Shown here: positions 1-5,375 of the stretch, piece by piece
Layout: each line of letters starts with the position of its first letter
How positions within the stretch are numbered: the first letter of the stretch is position 1
DNA from: Desulfobacteraceae bacterium
Lineage (GTDB): Bacteria > Desulfobacterota > Desulfobacteria > Desulfobacterales > BuS5
NCBI GenBank assembly: GCA_030592105.1
Contig: JAUVKE010000170.1
Coordinates: forward strand, 1-6,032
Length of the DNA stretch: 6,032 nt
Reading direction: 5' to 3'
Program-made: the position numbers and the translations under genes
The notes under the pieces: generated by a model
Told to the model about the DNA's origin: nothing
The model's database searches: none
The model's input: only the letters and a program-made list of their open reading frames with translations

Positions 1-53
1 AAAATTTTTTGTAGCATTGATTCTTTAAATCCCTGTGAATATTCCGTGATCAT
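1..53 (-). CDS. Probable transposase, N-terminal fragment (cut by window edge)
   Basis: Reading leftward from an ATG at 53-51, 17 complete codons are open to the window edge, giving MITEYSQGFKESMLQKI. A GAGAGG Shine-Dalgarno sequence sits 4 nt before the ATG. The pattern x-Y-S-x-x-F-K-E-S-M-x-x-K is typical of the start of the helix-turn-helix (Transposase_8/IS3 OrfA-like) part of many bacterial transposases, where this helix precedes the DNA-binding HTH. The catalytic domain would lie outside the window. The family call rests on very few residues; another HTH protein is possible. The gene lies downstream of the KamA-type gene on the same strand, and the intervening DNA looks like an insertion-sequence end. 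Confidence 0.5.
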   Translation of the reverse strand, partial: MITEYSQGFKESMLQKI

Positions 54-122
54 ATGACCTCTCGATTGCCCTATCAACTTATAAGTTTTCAGTTCAATTG
101 AGGCGACATCTATCCTGACACA
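1..122 (-). mobile_element. Putative insertion sequence, one end only
   Basis: From about position 122 reading leftward the sequence begins TGTGTCAGGATAGATGTCGC and leads after about 70 nt into the probable transposase start at 53. A TG-starting terminus followed by a short leader and a transposase ORF fits an IS end. The exact boundary is uncertain (120 or 122), because the other end and any target duplication are outside the window. The leader holds a perfect 12-bp palindrome AACTTATAAGTT at 76-87, which could be an operator or promoter element. An 8-bp inverted pair, TGCCCTAT (67-74) and ATAGGGCA (122-129), straddles the supposed boundary and is a reason for caution. Confidence 0.4.
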
Positions 123-143
123 TAGGGCATTATTCGTTATGTC
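123..143 (-). other. Possible truncated attC half-site (R''-L'' side) after the KamA-type gene
   Basis: On the - strand, 22 nt after the KamA-type stop codon, the sequence reads GACATAACGAATAATGCCC (143-125). It resembles the entry side of the better attC at 1411-1291, which reads GGCATAACAAATAA: the CATAAC core is shared and is followed by an A/T-rich AATAA spacer. No matching GTTATGTC partner is present in the remaining bases; the nearest equivalent is GTCATATG at 58-51. I read it as the first half of an attC whose second half was separated by the adjacent putative IS. A fortuitous match is possible because the motif is short. Confidence 0.35.
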
Positions 144-165
144 ATTTTACTAAAAACGCTAACAT

Positions 166-1242
166 TTATTCAGGGATATTAGGGATCTTGGTTGTTTCGC
201 CCTTATGGTTTCGTAATGTGTACTCTTTCGCGTTTTTATCGACTATATAATAATCTGGCATTAATGGAATCTTGCCGATATTGGTTGCAAGCACGTACAT
301 CGGTTGCGCCAGACCAGTAGTATGACCACGCAGTGCATCACGAATCAATTCAGCACCTTTCTCCACCGAAGTACGGAAATGGTCGATTCCAGGAGTCGCT
401 TCACAATAGAAAACATAGTAGGGTCTTATACGAGTACGCAGTAATTTCAGATGTAGTTCTTTGAAGGTGCTTACATCATCATTAATCCCTTTCAACAATA
501 CCGCCTGATTGCCCACATTAACTCCACAACTCATCAGTTCATAAACCGCTTTTGCCGTTTTTTCAGTAATCTCTTTTGGGTGATTACATTGCGTATTGAT
601 CCAGACTGGAATTTTGTGAAAGCCTCCTATAGCATTTTTTAGTCCTTCTGTAATGCGATGCGGTAGAACTATAGGTAGCCGGGAGCCTATGCGAATCATT
701 TCGATATGTGGCATCTCACGAAGTTTGGTAATCAGGCGTTCCAGTTTATCATCCGACAAAAGCAATGGATCACCACCCGTAATCAGGACGTCACGAATCT
801 CTGTGTGTTCGGCAATCCAAGCCAGTCCCTCATCAAGGTCAAAACGCAGTTGCAATTCCTGGTCGACAACCAGCTCCTTACGGAAGCAGTGCCGACAATA
901 AACAGCACAATTTTCTAAAACAGTAAAAGCAATACGATCATGATACTGACGGGCAATGCTATCTGGACGAACTTCTTCGGTCGCTCTATTCTCTTTCCAG
1001 ACCAGATAGTCTGTCATTCCATACTGATTAACCTGTTCCTTCATGGATGGAATCATCTGCATTCGGATTGGACAATTTGGATCTTCCTTATCCATTAACG
1101 ATGCAAAATAAGGCGATATCCCCCATCTGGTATCCAAACGCTTAATTGCCTCCCTTTCTTGATCAGAGACATTGATATACTTTTCAAGCTTTTCAAGTGT
1201 GTTCACTTGATTCTGCATCTGTTCGACCCATTCTTCCTTCAT
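166..1242 (-). CDS. KamA-family radical SAM protein (lysine 2,3-aminomutase-like), substrate uncertain
   Basis: A 358-residue protein from ATG 1242; an in-frame TTG at 1275 (369 aa) is less likely because only the ATG has a good Shine-Dalgarno (GAGG, 5 nt away). The radical SAM cluster motif CAVYCRHC has Cys112, 116 and 119. GGDP at 156-159 is the SAM-binding loop, and Lys324 in GKIPLMP matches the PLP-binding Lys337 of Clostridium subterminale LAM. The family uses SAM, a 4Fe-4S cluster and PLP to move an amino group from C2 to C3 of an amino acid.

Two features differ from true LAM. The residue matching the lysine-binding Asp293 is Glu281 (in YCEATPG), and the loop holding Asp330 is shorter with no Asp. 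The zinc-site cysteines (LAM 268, 375, 377, 380) are absent, and the protein ends before that tail. It is therefore probably a shorter family branch; the substrate cannot be named. The gene starts 49 nt past an attC and may be a cassette gene. A perfect TATAAT (1343-1338, - strand) within that attC lacks a well-spaced -35. Confidence 0.88.
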   Translation of the reverse strand: MKEEWVEQMQNQVNTLEKLEKYINVSDQEREAIKRLDTRWGISPYFASLMDKEDPNCPIRMQMIPSMKEQVNQYGMTDYLVWKENRATEEVRPDSIARQYHDRIAFTVLENCAVYCRHCFRKELVVDQELQLRFDLDEGLAWIAEHTEIRDVLITGGDPLLLSDDKLERLITKLREMPHIEMIRIGSRLPIVLPHRITEGLKNAIGGFHKIPVWINTQCNHPKEITEKTAKAVYELMSCGVNVGNQAVLLKGINDDVSTFKELHLKLLRTRIRPYYVFYCEATPGIDHFRTSVEKGAELIRDALRGHTTGLAQPMYVLATNIGKIPLMPDYYIVDKNAKEYTLRNHKGETTKIPNIPE

Positions 1243-1247
1243 TTTTT

Positions 1248-1251
1248 CCTC
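1248..1251 (-). promoter_or_regulatory. Ribosome binding site fixing the KamA-type start
   Basis: On the - strand GAGG is followed by five A residues and the ATG at 1242-1240. The upstream TTG at 1275 has no purine-rich element at a useful distance, so this site decides the start in favour of the 358-residue protein. Confidence 0.7.
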
Positions 1252-1290
1252 GATAATAATTAGTGATTTTGACAATATAGCAGTCTAAGA

Positions 1291-1411
1291 GGCATAACGA
1301 CAAAATAACCAGCACAAAACGCACGACACTGGTGGACATTATAATAAACTTGCATTAAACAATAGCCCCATGAACAAAGAAATGGGCCTGAGTTTATTTA
1401 TTTGTTATGCC
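1291..1411 (-). other. Integron attC recombination site (121 bp)
   Basis: The ends form a perfect 8-bp inverted pair, GGCATAAC (1291-1298) and GTTATGCC (1404-1411), matching R boxes with the obligatory AAC/GTT core. Reading leftward, R'' is 1411-1404 and R' is 1298-1291, with the expected cleavage point G|TTATGC at 1298/1297. Inside the R boxes are A/T-rich spacers of 8-9 nt. Next come L-like boxes that pair AACCAG (1307-1312) with CTGAGTT (1389-1395), leaving one unpaired base as attC hairpins do; here the bulge is an A, whereas G is the usual one. The interior carries a second small hairpin, CCCAT (1367-1371) with ATGGG (1382-1386), which might also act as a weak terminator. The brnA stop codon (1400-1398) lies a few bases inside R'', the usual arrangement for cassette genes. 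An HMM/structure search was not possible here. Confidence 0.65.
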
Positions 1412-1670
1412 TGTGTGCATCCATATACATACGCAGAACAGCATTCATACGAGTTTGATACCCAACACCATTTGATTTAAACCAATCTAATACATCTGCA
1501 TCTAATCTAATTGAAATTAATGGTTTTGTTTTAGGCATTCGAAGCTTACCTTTTTTAAAGAAATCTTTTTTTAAAGGTAGAATATCAGAATAATCAATTT
1601 CAATATCAGGCATTGTATAAAGTTTATCCCAGTTGGTTTTTGATTTCTTGTTTGAAGATTTTAATTTCAT
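1398..1670 (-). CDS. brnA: BrnA family type II antitoxin (ribbon-helix-helix)
   Basis: A 90-residue protein from ATG 1670; an in-frame TTG at 1706 would add 12 residues but coincides with the -35 box. The N-terminal half is lysine-rich and charged, with the segment W-D-K-L-x-x-M-P-D-x-E-I-D-x-S-D-I that precedes the fold in this family. The C-terminal part, KPLISIRLDADVLDWF followed by GVGYQTRMNAVLRMYMDAH, is the BrnA (PF14384-type) ribbon-helix-helix, whose beta strand reads DNA as a dimer. In known systems BrnA neutralises the BrnT RNase toxin and represses the operon. brnT normally lies immediately upstream; none is found here in the 317 nt up to the DHH gene, nor downstream before the KamA-type gene. 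The final codons CAT AAC AAA TAA lie in the R'' side of the attC. The protein is probably autoregulatory through the palindrome at 1679-1690. Confidence 0.87.
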   Translation of the reverse strand: MKLKSSNKKSKTNWDKLYTMPDIEIDYSDILPLKKDFFKKGKLRMPKTKPLISIRLDADVLDWFKSNGVGYQTRMNAVLRMYMDAHRHNK

Positions 1671-1706
1671 GTTTATTATTGTATATACAATCTGTAAATA
1701 CGTCAA
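1671..1706 (-). promoter_or_regulatory. Promoter of brnA, apparently leaderless
   Basis: On the - strand TTGACG (1706-1701) and TACAAT (1683-1678) are separated by exactly 17 nt, each matching 5 of 6 consensus sigma-70 positions. Only seven bases (AATAAAC) separate the -10 box from the ATG at 1670, so transcription should begin at or within a base or two of the start codon. No Shine-Dalgarno sequence precedes that ATG, which agrees with a leaderless message. Confidence 0.65.
1679..1690. promoter_or_regulatory. 12-bp perfect palindrome over the -10 box, probable BrnA operator
   Basis: TTGTATATACAA is fully self-complementary and overlaps five of the six -10 bases plus the end of the spacer. 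Ribbon-helix-helix antitoxins bind such short palindromes in their own promoters, so this is the natural autoregulatory site. The assignment to BrnA is inference from position. Confidence 0.5.
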
Positions 1707-1745
1707 GATGATTTTTATGAAGACATTTTAATAATATAAGAAAGG

Positions 1746-1853
1746 GTATAACGGACAAATTAAGCAGCGGACCTAAAAACTTGCAACTGCGACTCATCAA
1801 GCGAAGACTCCCAGCTTCCTGCAGTCTGCTTGAATGCCTGATTATTGTTTGGG
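1746..1853 (-). other. Degenerate attC-like site upstream of the brnA cassette
   Basis: On the - strand the site ends in CTGCTTAAT, a spacer and CGTTATAC (1767-1746), which is the typical L'-R' half of an attC. The partner half contains ATTCAAGCAG (1835-1826), pairing with the L' stretch ATTAAGCAG (1759-1767, + strand) with one extra base. That extra base is a G on the + strand, i.e. the bottom strand of the cassette orientation, which matches the extrahelical G known from canonical attC hairpins. The R'' candidate CCCAAAC (1853-1847) is poor, sharing only the AAC core and a few bases, and the two spacers differ in length (6 versus 11). A competing hairpin exists, CAAGC-AGACT (1798-1809) with AGTCTGCTTG (1823-1832). 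Confidence 0.45.
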
Positions 1854-1987
1854 ATGTGAACTTTCCAGGTGGTGGTTTTTGTTTTTCGAGTATTGTTTTT
1901 TATCAATGTCACAGGTATTAAGTTGTTTTGTAATAATAACTTGCAGGTTTAATCCTCCTGCTGTAAATTGCCCCCAGAGAGATATAA
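1854..1987. other. Non-coding boundary between the cassette region and the DHH gene
   Basis: Together with the upstream attC-like site this forms the 317-nt stretch without a convincing gene (1671-1987). It is A/T-rich. It contains a small inverted repeat, GCAGG (1943-1947) with CCTGC (1957-1961), in the leader of the DHH gene, and GAGAG (1977-1981), the Shine-Dalgarno sequence 6 nt before ATG 1988. No brnT-like reading frame or integrase remnant was recognised. Confidence 0.5.
1893..1921 (+). promoter_or_regulatory. Weak candidate promoter for the DHH/CBS/nucleotidyltransferase gene
   Basis: TTGTTT (1893-1898) and TATTAA (1916-1921) are 17 nt apart and lie about 65 nt before the start codon. 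The match to consensus is only 3 of 6 and 4 of 6, and the surrounding A/T-rich DNA offers alternatives, so this is a suggestion only. Confidence 0.25.
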
Positions 1988-4651
1988 ATGTCAAAAGATA
2001 AATTAAAATATAAAACTGTTATAACAACCCATGCAAACGCCGATTTTGATGCGGTGGCCTCCATGCTTGCGGCGCAAAAGCTGTATCCTGGTTCGGTTAT
2101 GGTTTTTCCCAGCTCAAATGAAAAAAATTTAAGAAATTTTTTTATCCAGTCTGTGGAATATCTTTTTAACATGCTGGATATAAGAGATATTGATTTTGGT
2201 GAAATTGAAAAACTGGTTATAGTAGATACAAGGCAGATAAACAGGATTGGAAATTTTGCCTCAATTCTCAATCGCCCCGGGCTTAAGATAGATATATATG
2301 ATCATCACCCCGACAGGGAGGATGATATCAAGGGGGATTATGAGGTAATTATGCCTACAGGCTCAGCAGTTGCTATACTTACCGGGATAATAAAAGAAAA
2401 AAAAGTAGAAGTTTCCCCTGATGAGGCTACAATTATGTGCCTTGGAATATATGAAGATACAGGCTCTTTTTCCTATTCCTCCACAACTGAAAAAGATTTT
2501 TTGGCAGCAGGCTTTCTTGTATCGCGGGGTGCTGATTTAAATGTTGTTTCCAATCTCCTGGCAAGGGAAATCAATCCTGAGCAGGTGGGGCTGCTTAATG
2601 ATCTGATCCGGGGAGCGGCTCATTACAATATTAACGGCGTTAATATTACCATTTCCACAGTTATAAGCGATCATTATATCTCCGATTTCGCTTTTGTTGT
2701 ACATAAAATGATCCGTATGGAAAAGATGGATGCGATTATCGCTCTGGCGCAGATGGATAATAAAATATATATTGTAGCCAGAAGCAGAATACCGGAAGTT
2801 GATATGGGAATTATTCTTGCGGACTTTGGAGGGGGGGGGCATTCCTTTGCCGCTGCAGCATCAGTCAAAGGGAAAACCCTTGTTCAGGTAGAGCAGGAAG
2901 TTTTAGATACGATCAACAGGCATGTCAGCGCAAACAGGCTGGCCCGGGATTTTATGTCTTCTCCTCCCATTACTGTGAAAAACGATCTTTCCTGTAAAGA
3001 GACGCATAATCTCTTCACACGTTATGATGTTAATGCGCTTCTGGTGGTGGAAACAGGCTCTGCTTCTGAAAACAGTCGGCTTGTTGGTTATATTTCCCGC
3101 CAGGTTGTGGAAAAAGCTTTATATCATAAACTTGGAAAATTCCCTGTGGAAGAATATGCAACCACAGAGATTGAGACTGTGGGGCCCGATGCAAAACTTG
3201 GTGAAATACAGGATAAAATCATAGCACATAAGCAGCGTATTTTACCGGTTATGGAAAATGACAAAATAATAGGGGTTATTTCCAGAACCGACCTCCTCGA
3301 TATTCTGGTGAGCCAGTCCCAGGAAAGAGTGGAAATTCTAACAGACACCATCTTGAAATCGGTTAATCCCAGGTTCAGGAACGTTTATTCCCTTATGAAA
3401 GAGAGAATCCCTGATCGAATTATCACAATGCTGATCACCATAGGGATAGAAGCCAAAAATACAGGGTGCCAGGCCTATGTCGTGGGCGGATTTGTACGGG
3501 ATCTGCTTCTTTTTCGACCAAATGAAGACATTGACATTGTTATAGAAGGAGACGGCATAGCTTTTGCGAAAAAGTTTGCAAAAAAAAATAAGGGGCGTAT
3601 TTACGCATATGAAAAATTCGGAACTGCCGTAATCACCTTTCCAGATGGCTTTAAAATAGATATAGCTTCGGCCAGAATGGAATATTACAAGTTTCCTGCG
3701 GCACTTCCCACCGTTGAAATGAGTTCTGTAAAGCTCGATCTGTTCAGAAGGGATTTTACAATAAACACCCTGGCTATACAGCTTACAGAGGGCAAAATAG
3801 GAACCCTTATAGATTTTTTTTCAGGGCAAAGGGATATTAAGAGCAAGGCCATAAGAGTACTCCATAATTTAAGTTTTGTTGAAGATCCCACCAGAGCGTT
3901 TCGTGCTATAAGATTTGAACAGCGTTTTGGTTTTCCCATAGGCAAATTAACATCAGGTTTGATAAAAAGTTCTGTTAGAATGGGTATTGTGGCAAAACTC
4001 AGCGGGCGAAGGGTCTTTTCGGAATTTCGCCAGATACTTGAAGAGGATAATCCCGTACCAGCCATAAAAAGGCTTGCTGATTATAATCTTCTTAAAGTGA
4101 TTCATCCTTCTTTAAGGTTAACTAAAAAATTGATAGATCTGTTGTCTTCAATTAGAAATGTTATATCCTGGTTTGAATTGCTTTTTCTGGAAGAATCGTA
4201 TATGAAATGGTCTGTTTATTTTTTGGCCATTATCAGCAGTACAAAAAAAGAAGGTTCAGAGAAAATTTGCCGGAGATTTGAGTTTTTGCCTGAGCATGAA
4301 AAAATGTTCACCAGGGATCGCTTTGAGGCAAACAAAACTCTCGCATGGCTGGAAAGGAGTCTGCCGGTAAAAAACAGTCTCCTTTACAGAAATCTTGCTA
4401 TTTATAAAACCGAATTGATTTTATATATGATGGCTGCGGCAAAGCGGAAAAATACAAAAAAAAGCATATCAAAATATTTTACAGACTTCAGGTATATGAC
4501 TATTTCAGTAACAGGTAAGGACTTAATAGAAATGGGTTTTACCCCGGGGCCGCTGTTTCGGGAGATTTTTCAGGCTCTTTTTGACGCAAAATTAAATGGG
4601 ATTGTAAAAACAAAAAAAGACGAATTTGAGTTCGCACGTAATTATGTTTGA
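1988..4651 (+). CDS. DHH/DHHA1 phosphoesterase - CBS pair - CCA/poly(A) polymerase-type nucleotidyltransferase fusion
   Basis: An 887-residue cytoplasmic protein with three modules. Residues 1-315 are a DHH phosphoesterase (NrnA-like superfamily). Its metal ligands are visible as HANADFD (15-21), Asp80 in VDTRQ, DHH 105-107 and Asp157 in YEDTGSF; GGGGH (281-285) is the DHHA1 substrate-binding motif. Two CBS domains follow (about 320-378 and 390-445), which in other proteins bind adenine nucleotides. Residues 490-650 are a class II nucleotidyltransferase. It has GGFVRD (500-505), the metal-binding pair Asp514/Asp516 in EDIDIV, RRDFTIN (587-593) and the base-selecting EDPTRAFRAIRF (632-643). 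The remaining ~240 residues should be the RNA-binding body and tail.

The same architecture is known from deltaproteobacterial and Aquifex-type enzymes. It may act as a CCA- or A-adding tRNA enzyme or as a poly(A) polymerase; sequence alone does not decide. GAGAG lies 6 nt before the ATG. A G9 run (2831-2839) encodes the GGGGH motif. Confidence 0.92.
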   Translation: MSKDKLKYKTVITTHANADFDAVASMLAAQKLYPGSVMVFPSSNEKNLRNFFIQSVEYLFNMLDIRDIDFGEIEKLVIVDTRQINRIGNFASILNRPGLKIDIYDHHPDREDDIKGDYEVIMPTGSAVAILTGIIKEKKVEVSPDEATIMCLGIYEDTGSFSYSSTTEKDFLAAGFLVSRGADLNVVSNLLAREINPEQVGLLNDLIRGAAHYNINGVNITISTVISDHYISDFAFVVHKMIRMEKMDAIIALAQMDNKIYIVARSRIPEVDMGIILADFGGGGHSFAAAASVKGKTLVQVEQEVLDTINRHVSANRLARDFMSSPPITVKNDLSCKETHNLFTRYDVNALLVVETGSASENSRLVGYISRQVVEKALYHKLGKFPVEEYATTEIETVGPDAKLGEIQDKIIAHKQRILPVMENDKIIGVISRTDLLDILVSQSQERVEILTDTILKSVNPRFRNVYSLMKERIPDRIITMLITIGIEAKNTGCQAYVVGGFVRDLLLFRPNEDIDIVIEGDGIAFAKKFAKKNKGRIYAYEKFGTAVITFPDGFKIDIASARMEYYKFPAALPTVEMSSVKLDLFRRDFTINTLAIQLTEGKIGTLIDFFSGQRDIKSKAIRVLHNLSFVEDPTRAFRAIRFEQRFGFPIGKLTSGLIKSSVRMGIVAKLSGRRVFSEFRQILEEDNPVPAIKRLADYNLLKVIHPSLRLTKKLIDLLSSIRNVISWFELLFLEESYMKWSVYFLAIISSTKKEGSEKICRRFEFLPEHEKMFTRDRFEANKTLAWLERSLPVKNSLLYRNLAIYKTELILYMMAAAKRKNTKKSISKYFTDFRYMTISVTGKDLIEMGFTPGPLFREIFQALFDAKLNGIVKTKKDEFEFARNYV

Positions 4652-5306
4652 TAATATTGATATTAACCAGGTAGCCATGATGCTCACCGCACTTATTTTT
4701 GCAGTGACCATCCATGAGGTTGCCCATGGCTCGGCTGCTTATATGCTGGGAGACGATACCGCCATGAAGGCGGGGAGATTGACACTTAACCCCTTAAAAC
4801 ATCTTGATTTTATCGGTTCGGTTCTTATTCCCCTTGGTCTGGTTATTTCAGGAGCACCGGTTATCTTTGGATATGCCAAGCCTGTTCCTGTTAACTTTGC
4901 CAGAATTAATAATTCCAAAAAAGGTATTATCCTTGTCGCCTCGGCCGGGGTAGCTGTAAACTTATGCTTTGCTTTTATCTGCGGGCTCTTTTTTAAAATA
5001 ATGTATAAATTTGAGCCTGCATGGAGTCAAACTTTTTTTAATCTGGTATTATCAGATTTTTTTTATTTTCTCCTTTACAGTGTAATTATAAATTCAGTCC
5101 TTGCAGTTTTTAATCTTATACCCATCCCCCCCCTTGATGGAAGCAGAATTGTTTCTGTGTTTCTTCCTCCTTTTTTGGGGGCACTATACGCCCGCATTGA
5201 ACGGTTTGGCATATTGATTATTTTTTTGTTGCTCATAACAAATCTTTTAGACAAAATTCTTCTATTCTTTATTAATCCAATTACAAATACTCTTCTTGGC
5301 AGGTAG
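4644..5306 (+). CDS. Site-2 protease family (M50) membrane metallopeptidase
   Basis: A 220-residue polytopic membrane protein. The first zinc motif HEVAH (24-28) lies in the first membrane segment (about 10-30), and the second, NLIPIPPLDG with Asp165, lies in a later segment, as in the short S2P group without a PDZ domain. GRLTLNPLKHLD (44-55) and GYAKPVPVN (76-84) are highly characteristic of this group. Further hydrophobic segments are about 55-78, 93-118, 137-157 and 186-212. These enzymes cut transmembrane substrates within the membrane; the substrate of this branch is unknown to me.

I chose ATG 4644 because it gives the usual short N-terminus before the HExxH helix. A TTG at 4626 and an ATG at 4677 (AGG, 5 nt spacing) are alternatives. 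The start overlaps the stop of the preceding gene by 8 nt, implying translational coupling, since no good Shine-Dalgarno precedes it. Confidence 0.92.
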   Translation: MFDNIDINQVAMMLTALIFAVTIHEVAHGSAAYMLGDDTAMKAGRLTLNPLKHLDFIGSVLIPLGLVISGAPVIFGYAKPVPVNFARINNSKKGIILVASAGVAVNLCFAFICGLFFKIMYKFEPAWSQTFFNLVLSDFFYFLLYSVIINSVLAVFNLIPIPPLDGSRIVSVFLPPFLGALYARIERFGILIIFLLLITNLLDKILLFFINPITNTLLGR

Positions 5307-5314
5307 TATTGACC

Positions 5315-5326
5315 CGTAAATTTACG
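5315..5326. promoter_or_regulatory. 12-bp perfect palindrome between the protease gene and trpS
   Basis: CGTAAATTTACG is self-complementary and lies 8 nt past the protease stop codon, directly after a TTGACC (5309-5314) that could be a -35 element. No convincing -10 follows at 16-18 nt. It might be an operator or part of an internal trpS promoter. It is too A/T-rich and short, and lacks a T tract, to be a good terminator. Confidence 0.25.
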
Positions 5327-5375
5327 CTCTGCAAATCATACAGCTGGCTTTGGCAGGGTTGTAAACTTTTTGCGG

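Larger units (their letters stand above)
1298..1751 (-). mobile_element. Integron gene cassette carrying a BrnA-type antitoxin
   Basis: Using the G|TT crossover point in GTTATAC (1752-1746) as the upstream border and in GTTATGC (1298-1292) as the downstream border, the excisable unit is about 454 bp. It contains a promoter, one ORF in cassette orientation, and a 3' attC overlapping the ORF end. Antitoxin and toxin-antitoxin cassettes with their own promoters are well known in large chromosomal integrons and in integrase-less clusters (CALINs). No intI gene lies in the window. The downstream attC is well supported, the upstream one less so; the cassette call depends on both. Confidence 0.5.

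Noticed and set aside
653..918. Two short + strand frames opposite the KamA-type gene
   Set aside because: They are antisense to the conserved radical SAM core and have low-complexity, serine/arginine-rich translations.
1365..1387. Hairpin CCCAT/ATGGG with A/T-rich flanks as a rho-independent terminator of brnA
   Set aside because: The stem is only about 5 bp plus a bulge, and no clean T tract follows on the brnA strand. It is better explained as the inner hairpin of the attC.
1760..1912. A 50-codon reading frame on the - strand starting at GTG 1912, with a protein-like C-terminus (AFKQTAGSWESSLDE...)
   Set aside because: It has no Shine-Dalgarno, an unconvincing start, and runs across the whole attC-like site, ending inside its L' box. 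I could not match it to a family. It could be the tail of a decayed cassette gene, but the support is too thin.
1671..1987. Remnant of a brnT toxin gene upstream of brnA
   Set aside because: No frame on the - strand shows the BrnT-like pattern of a W-D-x-x-K-x-x-x-N start or a conserved R-x-I-S-A-R segment.
1918..2271. 117-codon - strand frame overlapping the start of the DHH gene
   Set aside because: It lies antisense to the strongly conserved DHH coding sequence and its translation has no recognisable domain; a shadow frame.
3685..4065. 126-codon - strand frame within the nucleotidyltransferase region
   Set aside because: It is antisense to the conserved RRDFTIN and EDPTRAFRAIRF motifs; a shadow frame.
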